From Amycolatopsis sacchari (lineage in GTDB: Bacteria > Actinomycetota > Actinomycetes > Mycobacteriales > Pseudonocardiaceae), in contig NZ_FORP01000003.1 of the NCBI RefSeq assembly GCF_900114035.1, positions 310,001-374,000 on the forward strand: DNA of 64,000 bases, in the 5' to 3' direction. Both the position numbers and the translations under genes were made by a program. Positions 8,521 to 17,533 of the stretch are shown in pieces; the first letter of the stretch is position 1, and each line of letters starts with the position of its first letter. A model generated the notes under the pieces. It worked only from the letters and a program-made list of their open reading frames with translations, did not search any database and was not told where the DNA came from.

Positions 8521-10022
8521 GCACGATCCGGTACCTCGGGCACGCCGGGTTCGTCGTGGAGCACCGCGGCACCCGGATCCTGATGGATCCCTGGTTCTTC
8601 CCCGCGTTCCTCGGCTCCTGGTTCCCCTACCCCGACAACCGCTTCCTGCTCGACGACGTGGTCTCGGGCGAGTTCGACTACCTCTACGTCTCGCACGCGC
8701 ACGAGGACCACTACGACGAGGAGCTGCTGCGCAAGCTGGACCGCTCGACCAAGGTGATCGTGGCGAAGTACCGGTCGAAGGTGATGGTGCGGCACTTCCG
8801 CGACCTCGGCTTCGAGAACGTGACCGCGCTGGCGCACCGGGAGTCGCTGGAGCTGGGGCCCGGGCTCACCGCGACCATGCTGCTCGACACCAGCCACAAG
8901 GAGGACAGCGGCCTGCTGCTCGACCTCGACGGCTTCCGCTTCCTCGACCTCAACGACTGCAACACCCCGATGTCGGAGCTGCCCGGCGACATCGACCTCC
9001 TGGCGGCGCAGTTCTCGGGCGCGATGTGGTACCCCAACTGCTACGACTACCCGCCCGCCGTGATGGCCGAGAAGGTCGCGGGCGTGCGCGCGGACCTGAT
9101 GGACACCTTGTACCGCAAGGTGAAGCTGACCGGGGCGAAGGCGTACCTGCCCTCGGCGGGGCCGGCGTGCTTCCTCGACCCCGAACTGACGCAGTACAAC
9201 GACCGCGACGCGACGATCTTCCCGGTGTGGGAGCAGGTCGCCGAAGGGTTCGCGCAGGCGTGCCCGGAGACCGACGTGGTGCGGCTGGGGCCCGGCGATT
9301 ACCTCGACGTAGGCAACGGCATCGCGGTGCACGCCGGGGGTCCGCTGGAGGAAGACCTCGACGCCTACCGCGAACGCAGGCGGGACGAGTGGGCGGAGTT
9401 CCACGCGGGACCCGAGCCCGAGGTCTCGCTCCGCGAGATCGAGCAGTACTTCCACACGCTGCAGACGTGGAACAAGCGTTTCCTCGGCGACTTCAGCAAG
9501 GACATCCGGCTCGTCGCGGGCACCGCCGACTGGGACGTGCGGCTGGGCCGGCTGGCCGAGCACTTCGTGATCGAGGGCGAGGAACCCTATGACCCGGAGT
9601 ACACGCTCCTGGTCTCGCCGCGGGTGCTGCGGGCCATTGTGGACGGTCGGACGGGGTGGGAGGAGGCGCTGCTGTCGATGCGCATCGGCCTGCACCGCGA
9701 GCCCGACGTGTTCGACCTGACCTTCATGGGCCTGCTGCGCTACGGCAACCACCCCGCGCAGACCATGCAGATGCTGCGTGAGCGGCAGAACACCGAGACG
9801 ATCGAACGGGACGGCCTGCGCCTGCAGCGGTTCTGCCCGCACGCCGGGGAGGACCTGACGTTCGCCGAGATCTCCGGTGGCCGGATCGAATGCCCGCGGC
9901 ACCACTGGATCTGGGACGCCCGCACCGGCGAGTGCGTCGACAAGGCGTCACTGCCCCTGCGCGTGGAGGTACTGGACGAGCAGGCCCTGCGGAAAACGGA
10001 GAACGCGAGCGGTTCGGAATAA
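8517..10022 (+). CDS. NamH/CMAH-like N-acyl sugar hydroxylase (MBL fold plus C-terminal Rieske)
   Basis: A 501-residue two-domain oxygenase. The N-terminal metallo-beta-lactamase-fold domain carries HAHEDH at residues 60-65 and segments that echo vertebrate CMP-Neu5Ac hydroxylase (ILMDPWF, DTSHKEDSG, LNDCNTP). The C-terminus is an intact Rieske [2Fe-2S] site: C440-P-H442, 16 residues, then C459-P-R-H462. Vertebrate CMAH has the Rieske domain first; mycobacterial NamH, which hydroxylates UDP-MurNAc to the N-glycolyl form, is of similar size and type. Hydroxylation of an N-acetyl group on a nucleotide sugar is the likely reaction (inference from family). Start overlaps the epimerase stop by ATGA, so it belongs to this sugar operon. 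Whether the substrate is UDP-MurNAc or a sugar of this locus is undecided. Confidence 0.85.
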   Translation: MSTIRYLGHAGFVVEHRGTRILMDPWFFPAFLGSWFPYPDNRFLLDDVVSGEFDYLYVSHAHEDHYDEELLRKLDRSTKVIVAKYRSKVMVRHFRDLGFENVTALAHRESLELGPGLTATMLLDTSHKEDSGLLLDLDGFRFLDLNDCNTPMSELPGDIDLLAAQFSGAMWYPNCYDYPPAVMAEKVAGVRADLMDTLYRKVKLTGAKAYLPSAGPACFLDPELTQYNDRDATIFPVWEQVAEGFAQACPETDVVRLGPGDYLDVGNGIAVHAGGPLEEDLDAYRERRRDEWAEFHAGPEPEVSLREIEQYFHTLQTWNKRFLGDFSKDIRLVAGTADWDVRLGRLAEHFVIEGEEPYDPEYTLLVSPRVLRAIVDGRTGWEEALLSMRIGLHREPDVFDLTFMGLLRYGNHPAQTMQMLRERQNTETIERDGLRLQRFCPHAGEDLTFAEISGGRIECPRHHWIWDARTGECVDKASLPLRVEVLDEQALRKTENASGSE

Positions 10023-10184
10023 CCCGCCGAGCCCGCACAACCGTTTGACGGCAACGCTTTTCGCCACCGAAGGTGACGTTTCGAACCGTTCCACCGAAAG
10101 GTGTAACGAGCTGGGGTGACGTCTCGACTCCGCGAGCGACAGCTGGTGTGGCGAAGCCGTGGGGCAGAAACGGAAGGCGCGGGC

Positions 10185-13100
10185 ATGCGAGGAAATTCCG
10201 GACGAAGAACGCGGCGGTCACGCGCACTCGCCGCGCTGCTCGCGCTTTTCGGTGGTGTCGTGCTGGTCCCGCTCACCACCGCACCGGTGGCGCACGCGGC
10301 ACCGTGCGACGCGCCCGTGCTGAACAAGGTCGCGTGCGAGAACACCCTCGCGGGCACGCCCAACTGGATGGTCGAATCGCTGGACGACTCGATCGCCGGC
10401 TTCACCGCCGACATCAGCTCCGCCCCCGGCGGCACCGTGCAGTTCAAGGTGAAGACGAACGCCAGCAACTTCCGCGTCGACATCTTCCGGCTCGGCTACT
10501 ACGGCGGCGTCGGCGCCCGCCAGGTCGACTCGATCCCCGCCACCCCGCACAACCAGCCCGCCTGCAAGACCGACTCCACCGGCCTCTACGACTGCGGCAA
10601 CTGGGCCGTGTCGGCCACCTGGAACGTGCCCCCGACCGCGGTCTCCGGCCTGTACTACGCCGTGTTCCACCGGCTGGACACCGGCGGTGAGAACGAGGCC
10701 GCCTTCGTCATCCGCGACGACACGAGCACCTCGAAGATCCTGTACCAGACCTCGGACGAGACCTGGCAGGCGTACAACACCTACGGCGGCCCCAACGGGG
10801 ACACCGGGAACAGCTTCTACACCGGCACCGGCCCGGGCGCGCAGGGCGCGGCCTACAAGGTGAGCTACAACCGCCCGCTCTACGGGGAGGGCGACGAGAA
10901 CTTCATCTTCAACGCCGAGTACCCGATGCTGCGGTTCCTGGAGGCCAACGGCTACGACCTCAGCTACACGACCAATGTGGACACCGCCAGGCGCGGTCAG
11001 CTGATCAAGAACCACAAGATCTTCATGACGGTCGGGCACGACGAGTACTGGTCGAACGAGCAGCGGGACAACGTCGAGTCCGCGAAGGCCGCCGGGGTGA
11101 ACATGGCGTTCTTCACCGGCAACGAGGTGTTCTGGAAGACCCGCTGGGAACCGAGCATCGACGGCTCGAACACCGCGATGCGCACCGTCGTCTGCTACAA
11201 GGAGACCCTCGCGGACGCACACATCGACCCGACCACGACGTGGACGGGGACCTGGCGGGACGCCCGGTTCAGCCCGCCATCCGACGGCGGCCGGCCGGAG
11301 AACTCCCTGCTGGGCCACATCTTCACGGTCAACGGCTACCGCAGTGACGCGATGTCCGTGCCCGCCGCGTACGGCAAGATGCGGCTGTGGCGCAACACCC
11401 CGCTGGCGAGCCTGCCGACGGGCAACACCTACACGTTCCAGCCCGGCACGCTCGGTTACGAGTGGGACACCGTGGAGGACAACGGGTTCCAGCCGCCGGG
11501 TGTCGCGCAGCTGTCGCGCACGACGGTCAACATCACCGACGGCAACTACGTGCTGAAGAACAACGGTTCCGTCTACGGCACCGGCACGAAGACGCACGCG
11601 CTGACCTACTACCGCGACCAGACCAGCGGCGCCCTCGTGTTCGGCGCCGGCACGGTGCAGTGGGCGTGGGGGCTCGACGACAACCACGCCTTCCAGACGG
11701 AGACACCGACCTCGGACGTGCGGATCAAGCAGGCGACCGTGAACCTGCTCGCCGACATGGGCGCGCAGCCGGCGACCCTGCAGTCCGGGCTCTTCGCGGC
11801 GACGGCGAGCACCGACACGCAGCCCCCGGTCGTCGCGATCACCGGCGCTCCGCCGACCACCGTGGGCACGAGCTACACCGTGTCGGGCACCGCCACCGAC
11901 CTCGCGGGCAAGGTCGCGGGCGTCGAGGTGTCCGTGGACGGCACCACGTGGCACCCAGCCGACTGGACGGCGGGCACCACGAACTGGAGCTACACCTACA
12001 CGCCCGACACCGCGGGCACGCCGACGGTCCGCGTCCGGGCGGTGGATGACTCGGCCAACCTTTCGGCGCCGGTGTCCGCGACCGTCACCGTCTCGGCCCG
12101 CACGTGCCCGTGCAGCATCTGGACCCCGACGACCGTGCCGCCGACCACCACGACGAACGATCCGGGCCCGGTGGAGCTGGGCGTGAAGTTCCAGGCCTCC
12201 TCCGACGGCTACGTGCGCGGGATCAAGTTCTACAAGGGCGCGGGCAACACCGGTACGCACACCGGCTCGCTGTGGACGGCGGACGGGCAGCGGCTCGCGA
12301 CCGGCACGTTCGTCAACGAGACGGCCAGCGGCTGGCAGACACTGACGTTGCCGACGTCGGTGCCGGTCACCGCGGGCACGACGTACATCGCGTCGTACTA
12401 CGCCCCCGTCGGCCACGAGGCCGCGGACAACTACTACTTCACCGGCAAGTCGGCGAAGCTGGATCCGCTCGTCGCCCCGGCGAGCCAGCCCGGCAACGCC
12501 AACGGCGTGTTCCACTCCGGCGGCGCGGGCTTCCCGGCGCAGAGCTTCCAGGACACGAACTACTGGGTGGACGTGGTGTGGGGACCGGATCCCGGGCCCG
12601 ACACGCGTGCCCCGCTGTTGCAGTCCACCGCGCCGGGCAACGGCGAAAGCTCCGTCGCGCTGACGGCGGCGCCGACGGTGACGTACGACGAGAACATCGC
12701 GCCCGGCTCGGTGCAGTTCACCCTGACGTCGTCGGGCGGAGCCGAAGCCGGCACCGTCTCGGTCTCGGGCACGAAGGTCACCTTCACCCCGTCCGCGCCG
12801 CTGGACCCAGCCACCACCTACACGGCCACGGCCAGAGCGGCGGACGCGGCGGGCAACCAGGCGGACGTGGTCACCTGGACCTTCAAGACCGGATCACCAC
12901 GCCCGGCCAACTGCCCGTGCACGTTGTGGGACGACTTCACCCACCCCACCAACGTGACGGACTCCGACCCGACCGCGGTCGAGCTGGGCACGAAGGTGCG
13001 GTTCAGCGGCCGGGGCCAGGTCCTCGGCGTGCGGTTCTACAAGGGCCCCGGCAACACCGGGACGCACACCGGTTCGCTGTGGTCGGCCGACGGGCAGCGG

Positions 13101-14207
13101 CTCGCGACGGGCACCTTCAGCGGTGAGTCGACGACCGGGTGGCAGACGCTGCTGTTCAGCTCGCCCATCACGGTGCAGGCCAACACGACGTACGTGGTCT
13201 CCTACTACGCCCCCAACGGCCATCCGGCGGGCGACAACGGCTACTTCGTCGACCCGGCCTCGTACGGGGCGATCGAAGCGCTGCCGGACGGCTTCGACGG
13301 TGGCAACGGCGTCTACAAGGTGGGGGCCGGGTTCCCGACCTCGACCTACCGGTCCAGCAACTACTGGGTGGACGTCATCTACCAGAACGGCCTGAACGGC
13401 GACACCACCCCGCCGACGATCACCGCCACGACCCCGGCGGCGAACGCGACGAACACGCCGCTCGCGGGCACGGTGAGCACGACGTTCAGCGAGCCCATCG
13501 ACCCGACGAGCGTGCAGTTCTCGCTCACCGATCCCGGCGGGGCGAACCTGACGGGCACGCTGTCGCTGTCCAGCGACCAGAAGACGGTCACGTGGACCCC
13601 GGCGGCGAGGCTCGCGGCGGGCACGACCTACCTCGCGAGCATGCGGGCGGCGGACGTGAACGGCAACCCGATGCCGACGGCGGTGACGTGGAACTTCACG
13701 GTGTCGACGGTGCAGACCTGCCCGTGCTCGCTGTTCAGCTCGGCGACGGTGCCGCTGGTGCTGTCGGCGGACGAGGCGACGTCGCTGGAACTGGGCGTGC
13801 GCTTCAGCTCCTCGGTCGCGGGCTCGATCACCGGCGTGAAGTTCTACAAGGGCGCGGGCAACACCGGCACGCACACGGGTTCACTGTGGACGGCCGGCGG
13901 GCAGCTGCTGGCCACCGGCACGTTCGCGAACGAGACGGCGAGCGGCTGGCAGACGCTGGTGTTCAGCACACCGGTGCCGATACAGGCCGGGACGTTGTAC
14001 GTGGCGTCCTACACGGCACCCAACGGGCACTACTCGGCCAACCCGTACTACTTCGAGCAGACCGGAGCGACGAGCGTGCCGCTGACCGCGGCCCCGACGG
14101 GTTCGGACGCCCCCAACGGCGTGTTCAACGCCGGGCCGGGCTTCCCGACCGCGACCTACCGGGGCGGGAACTACTGGGTCGACGTCGTGTTCCAGCCGAA
14201 CCCGTGA
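10185..14207 (+). CDS. large secreted DMFase-like protein with three DUF4082 modules
   Basis: A 1,340-residue exported multidomain protein. After a signal peptide (arginine-rich n-region, core ALAALLALFGGVVLV, cleavage near AHAA), residues about 50-525 resemble the C-terminal domain of the N,N-dimethylformamidase large subunit (segments RLGYYGG, TVGHDEYWS, FFTGNEVFWK). Then come an Ig-like module (about 544-637) and three DUF4082 modules (about 641-798, 908-1068, 1178-1340), each starting CPCS/CPCT and containing GVKFYKGAGNTGTHTGSLW or a close variant, separated by two Big_5-type Ig modules. The amidase activity is not established for these secreted versions. The ATG at 10185 has GGAAGG 7 nt upstream. 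The stop overlaps the next glycosyltransferase start (GTGA), tying it to glycan assembly. Confidence 0.88.
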   Translation: MRGNSGRRTRRSRALAALLALFGGVVLVPLTTAPVAHAAPCDAPVLNKVACENTLAGTPNWMVESLDDSIAGFTADISSAPGGTVQFKVKTNASNFRVDIFRLGYYGGVGARQVDSIPATPHNQPACKTDSTGLYDCGNWAVSATWNVPPTAVSGLYYAVFHRLDTGGENEAAFVIRDDTSTSKILYQTSDETWQAYNTYGGPNGDTGNSFYTGTGPGAQGAAYKVSYNRPLYGEGDENFIFNAEYPMLRFLEANGYDLSYTTNVDTARRGQLIKNHKIFMTVGHDEYWSNEQRDNVESAKAAGVNMAFFTGNEVFWKTRWEPSIDGSNTAMRTVVCYKETLADAHIDPTTTWTGTWRDARFSPPSDGGRPENSLLGHIFTVNGYRSDAMSVPAAYGKMRLWRNTPLASLPTGNTYTFQPGTLGYEWDTVEDNGFQPPGVAQLSRTTVNITDGNYVLKNNGSVYGTGTKTHALTYYRDQTSGALVFGAGTVQWAWGLDDNHAFQTETPTSDVRIKQATVNLLADMGAQPATLQSGLFAATASTDTQPPVVAITGAPPTTVGTSYTVSGTATDLAGKVAGVEVSVDGTTWHPADWTAGTTNWSYTYTPDTAGTPTVRVRAVDDSANLSAPVSATVTVSARTCPCSIWTPTTVPPTTTTNDPGPVELGVKFQASSDGYVRGIKFYKGAGNTGTHTGSLWTADGQRLATGTFVNETASGWQTLTLPTSVPVTAGTTYIASYYAPVGHEAADNYYFTGKSAKLDPLVAPASQPGNANGVFHSGGAGFPAQSFQDTNYWVDVVWGPDPGPDTRAPLLQSTAPGNGESSVALTAAPTVTYDENIAPGSVQFTLTSSGGAEAGTVSVSGTKVTFTPSAPLDPATTYTATARAADAAGNQADVVTWTFKTGSPRPANCPCTLWDDFTHPTNVTDSDPTAVELGTKVRFSGRGQVLGVRFYKGPGNTGTHTGSLWSADGQRLATGTFSGESTTGWQTLLFSSPITVQANTTYVVSYYAPNGHPAGDNGYFVDPASYGAIEALPDGFDGGNGVYKVGAGFPTSTYRSSNYWVDVIYQNGLNGDTTPPTITATTPAANATNTPLAGTVSTTFSEPIDPTSVQFSLTDPGGANLTGTLSLSSDQKTVTWTPAARLAAGTTYLASMRAADVNGNPMPTAVTWNFTVSTVQTCPCSLFSSATVPLVLSADEATSLELGVRFSSSVAGSITGVKFYKGAGNTGTHTGSLWTAGGQLLATGTFANETASGWQTLVFSTPVPIQAGTLYVASYTAPNGHYSANPYYFEQTGATSVPLTAAPTGSDAPNGVFNAGPGFPTATYRGGNYWVDVVFQPNP

Positions 14208-15409
14208 CGGCGGGACGGGGTGCCCGGGGGCGGCGGCTGCTCGTCGTCGCCTCCGGGGTCAGCTGGGACGGCGTGCGGGGCTCGGAACGCCAGCTCGCGC
14301 AGGCACTGGTCCGGCACGCCGACGTGCTGTGGGTCGACCCGCCGGTTTCCCCCGTCACCGCGCCCCGGTACCGCGGGGTGGCGGCGACGGGACGGCATTG
14401 GCGGCCGACGTTGACCGACGCGGCCGAAGGCATCACCCGCCTGACCCCGTTGGCACCACCGGGGCTGTCCCGTCCCGGCGTCCGTGAGGTCACGTGGCCG
14501 CTGGCCCGCGCGCAGATGCGGTGGGCGTTGCGGCGGCTGGGAAGACGGCCGCACGCGGTCATCTCGTGCTCGGTCGCTGACGTGCTCGGGCATTGGGGCG
14601 CGGGCGTCCGGCAGGTGTTGTACGGCACAGACGACTGGGTCGCCGGGGCGGAGCTGATGCGCCTCGACGCCCGGCGTGTGGCCCGCGACGAGCGGAAGGC
14701 GTTGCGGCACGCGGATGTCGTGCTGGCGGTGGGCCCGGAACTGGCAGACCGGTGGCGGAAGTCGGGTGTGGAGGCGCACGAGTTCCCCAACGGCTGCGAT
14801 CCGGACGCCTACGCGGAACTGGGGGCACCCGCCGAACTGCCCGCGGGATTTCCCACGCCCGTGGCGGGCCTGAGCGGTCAGCTGTCGGACCGCATCGACC
14901 TCGCGCTGCTGGAAGCGGTGGCGGCGACCGGAATGGGCCTGGTGCTCGTCGGTCCCCGGGATCCCGCCTGGCAGCCGGACCGCGTGGACGCCTTGCTGCG
15001 CAAGCAAAACGTGCACCACGTGGGCGCGCTGCCGTTCGAGGAGCTGCGGCCGTGGCTGGCCCGTTTCGACGTGGGCCTTACGCCGTACGCCGACACCCCG
15101 TTCAACCGCGCGTCGTTCCCCCTCAAGACGTTGGAGTACCTGGCGGCGGGACTGCCCGTGGTGAGCACCGACCTGCCGGCGAGCAGGCGGCTGCGGGAGG
15201 AGACCACCGAGGTCCGCCTCGCGACTGGTCCTGAGGAGTTCGCGGCGTTGGCACGGCAAGCCGCAGGCGAAAAGGGCGGGGCGCGACGAGAGGTGGCGCG
15301 GAGGCACTCGTGGGCCGCCCGGGCCGACGAGCTCGCCGGAATTCTCGGGATCCGGGATTCCGTTCCGCTGCAACACAACGGCCCTCCGCCGCGACTCAGC
15401 AGACGATGA
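14204..15409 (+). CDS. GT4/GT1-type glycosyltransferase
   Basis: A 401-residue cytoplasmic GT-B glycosyltransferase. The N-terminal domain begins RRLLVVASGVSWDGVRGSERQ and the C-terminal nucleotide-sugar domain contains FPLKTLEYLAAGLPVVSTDLPASR, with the Glu of the family's E-x7-E region and a retained Pro-Val-Val. VLYGTDDW and EFPNGCDPDAY match TuaH-like polysaccharide transferases. No membrane segment is visible. Donor and acceptor are unknown. The GTG at 14204 overlaps the stop of the DMFase-like gene by 4 nt, so translation is probably coupled. Confidence 0.85.
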   Translation: MTAGRGARGRRLLVVASGVSWDGVRGSERQLAQALVRHADVLWVDPPVSPVTAPRYRGVAATGRHWRPTLTDAAEGITRLTPLAPPGLSRPGVREVTWPLARAQMRWALRRLGRRPHAVISCSVADVLGHWGAGVRQVLYGTDDWVAGAELMRLDARRVARDERKALRHADVVLAVGPELADRWRKSGVEAHEFPNGCDPDAYAELGAPAELPAGFPTPVAGLSGQLSDRIDLALLEAVAATGMGLVLVGPRDPAWQPDRVDALLRKQNVHHVGALPFEELRPWLARFDVGLTPYADTPFNRASFPLKTLEYLAAGLPVVSTDLPASRRLREETTEVRLATGPEEFAALARQAAGEKGGARREVARRHSWAARADELAGILGIRDSVPLQHNGPPPRLSRR

Positions 15410-15428
15410 TGCCTGCGGAGGGAGAACG

Positions 15429-16562
15429 GTGATCCCTGTCATGCGCCCCGTGCTGGGCGACGAAGAGGCCGAAGCGGCCGCCGAGGCGGTGCGCTCCGGC
15501 TGGGTGGCGCAGGGCCCCCGCGTCGCCGCGTTCGAGCGGGCCTTCGCCGAGCGCGTCGGCGCCGGGCACGGGGTGGCGGTGTCCTCGTGCACCACCGCAC
15601 TCCACCTGGCGCTGCACGCACTCGGCACCGGCCCCGGCGACGAGGTCGTGGTGCCGTCGTTCAGCTTCATCGCCACCGCGAACGCGGTGCGCTACTGCGG
15701 CGCGACGCCGGTCTTCGCGGACGTGGACGAGGTGACCGGGAACCTCACCGCAGAGACGGTGGCACCGGTGCTGTCCTCGCGCACCAAGGCGGTGCTGGCG
15801 GTGCACCAGGGCGGGATGCCCGCGGACATCGCGTCGCTGCGCGAAGCGTGCGGCGAGATCCCGGTCCTCGAAGACGCGGCGTGCGCGGCCGGATCGACGC
15901 TCGGCGGCCGTCCGGTGGGTGCGGGCGCGCTGCTGGCGGCGTGGTCGTTCCACCCCCGCAAGCTGCTGACCACCGGCGAAGGCGGCATGATCACGACCGA
16001 CGACGGGGACCTCGCGGCCCGCCTGCGCCGGTTGCGCGAGCACGGGATGAGCGTGTCGGCCGCCGACCGGCACGCGGCGGGCACCGCGGTCGTCGAGCAG
16101 TACCTCGAAACGGGCTTCAACTACCGGATGACCGACATCCAGGCGGCCGTGGGGCTGGTCCAGCTGACCCGGCTCGACGGGATCGTGGCCCAGCGGCGGG
16201 AACTCGCCGCGCGCTACCACGAACTGCTCGACGGTGTGCCCGGCCTGCGTGCGGTGCGCGACCCCGTGCACGGCACCACGAACTACCAGGCGTTCTGGGT
16301 GCTGCTGGACAACGACGTCCCCGTGGCGCGCAACGACCTGCTGACCCTGCTCGCCGCGGAAGGGATCTCCGCCCGGCGCGGGATCATGGCCGCGCACCTC
16401 GAACCGGCCTACGCCGGGCATCCGCACCCGCCGCTGCCGGTCACCGAGAAGCTGTCCACCCGCTCGCTGATCCTGCCGCTGCACCACGAACTCACCGCCG
16501 CCGACCAGGAGCGCATCGTGGGGCTGCTGGCCCGCGCGGTCGCCGCCACCCCGGTCCCGTGA
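15429..16562 (+). CDS. DegT/DnrJ/EryC1/StrS sugar aminotransferase
   Basis: A 377-residue PLP enzyme that transfers an amino group to a keto-sugar nucleotide. Seen: the N-terminal MRPVLGDEE and SGWVAQGPRVAAFE, the cofactor-pocket segments SCTTALHLAL and PSFSFIATANAV, the Asp pair region VLEDAACAAG, and the Schiff-base Lys178 in SFHPRKLLTTGEGG. FNYRMTDIQAAVG is typical of the family. A GGAGGGAG ribosome site precedes the GTG. Its end overlaps the following unassigned gene by GTGA, suggesting that they act on the same sugar. The keto-sugar substrate is not known. Confidence 0.92.
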   Translation: MIPVMRPVLGDEEAEAAAEAVRSGWVAQGPRVAAFERAFAERVGAGHGVAVSSCTTALHLALHALGTGPGDEVVVPSFSFIATANAVRYCGATPVFADVDEVTGNLTAETVAPVLSSRTKAVLAVHQGGMPADIASLREACGEIPVLEDAACAAGSTLGGRPVGAGALLAAWSFHPRKLLTTGEGGMITTDDGDLAARLRRLREHGMSVSAADRHAAGTAVVEQYLETGFNYRMTDIQAAVGLVQLTRLDGIVAQRRELAARYHELLDGVPGLRAVRDPVHGTTNYQAFWVLLDNDVPVARNDLLTLLAAEGISARRGIMAAHLEPAYAGHPHPPLPVTEKLSTRSLILPLHHELTAADQERIVGLLARAVAATPVP

Positions 16563-17533
16563 GCGCACGCCTGCTCGCCCTGTGCGAGGACGCGATCGCC
16601 CGGATGCGGCTCGACCTGCGTGGCCGCGTGGTCGTCACCGAGGCCGCGACCGGTGCGTACGCCGTGACGCCCGTGCTCGCCGCGATGGCGGGCGCGGCCG
16701 AAGTGCGGGCGCTGAGCCGGGACAGCCGGTACGGCACCGCGGCGGAGGCCGAGTCGGCGGTGCTCGCACTCGCCCTCCGGGCCGGTGCCGCCGACCGGCT
16801 GAAGTTCTTCCGCCACAAGGATGCCGAGCTGTTCCGCGGCGCGGACCTCGTGACCAACAGCGGGCACCTGCGGCCGATCGACGCCTCCGTCGTCGCGGCG
16901 CTGCGGCCGGGCGCGGCGGTCAGCCTGATGTACGAGCCGTGGGAACTGCGTCCCGGCGAGGTGGACCTCCTGGCGTGCCGTGCCGCGGGGGTCGCGGTGG
17001 CCGGGCCGAACGAGCACCACCCCGCGGTCGGCGTGTTCGACTACTCCGGGGTGATGGTCATCCGGCAGTTGCTCGACGCCGGGTTCCCCGTCCGCGGGAC
17101 GCGCATCCTCCTGTTGTGTGACAACGTGTTCCGCGCCGAGATCGAGCGTGACCTCACCGCGCTCGGGGCGGAACTGCTCGACACACCGTCCGGCAGGCTC
17201 GACGCGGTACTCGTGGCGCTCACGCCCCGATCCGGTCCCGTGCTCGACGTCGCCGCGCTGCGGGAACTCGCCCGTGAGCACCCGGAGACGACCATCGTGC
17301 AGTTCTGGGGCGACGTGCGGCGTGAGGACTGCGCGGCCGTGGGCCTGCCCGTCTGGCCGGAGGTCGCGCCGCCGCCGGGGCACATGGGCCTGCTGCCGTC
17401 CGCGGTCGGCGTGGACCCGATCGTCGCGCTGCAGACCGCCGGGCTCAAGGTCGGCGAGGTGCTCACCGCACCGGCCGCGGCCCCGGACGACCTCGCGTTC
17501 GTCCTGCCCGTCGAGGAGGAGGTGGCCGTATGA
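16559..17533 (+). CDS. unassigned two-domain Rossmann-like protein of the sugar operon
   Basis: A 324-residue protein I cannot assign. Two alpha/beta segments look Rossmann-like: GRVVVTEAATGAYAVTPVLA near the N-terminus and GTRILLLCDNVFRAEIERDL in the second half. The middle contains LVTNSGHLRPIDASVVAAL and GPNEHHPAVGVFDYSG. The layout recalls 2-hydroxyacid or amino-acid dehydrogenases, but no classical G-x-G-x-x-G is present. It sits between an aminotransferase and a glycosyltransferase, overlapping both by 4 nt (GTGA and ATGA), so a part in sugar-nucleotide modification is likely (inference from context). Start is the GTG at 16559. Confidence 0.75.
   Translation: MSARLLALCEDAIARMRLDLRGRVVVTEAATGAYAVTPVLAAMAGAAEVRALSRDSRYGTAAEAESAVLALALRAGAADRLKFFRHKDAELFRGADLVTNSGHLRPIDASVVAALRPGAAVSLMYEPWELRPGEVDLLACRAAGVAVAGPNEHHPAVGVFDYSGVMVIRQLLDAGFPVRGTRILLLCDNVFRAEIERDLTALGAELLDTPSGRLDAVLVALTPRSGPVLDVAALRELAREHPETTIVQFWGDVRREDCAAVGLPVWPEVAPPPGHMGLLPSAVGVDPIVALQTAGLKVGEVLTAPAAAPDDLAFVLPVEEEVAV

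Noticed and set aside
10218-12515. 765-codon minus-strand open frame
   Set aside because: Antisense to the DMFase-like gene, with Arg/Val/Gly-rich composition and no recognisable domain.
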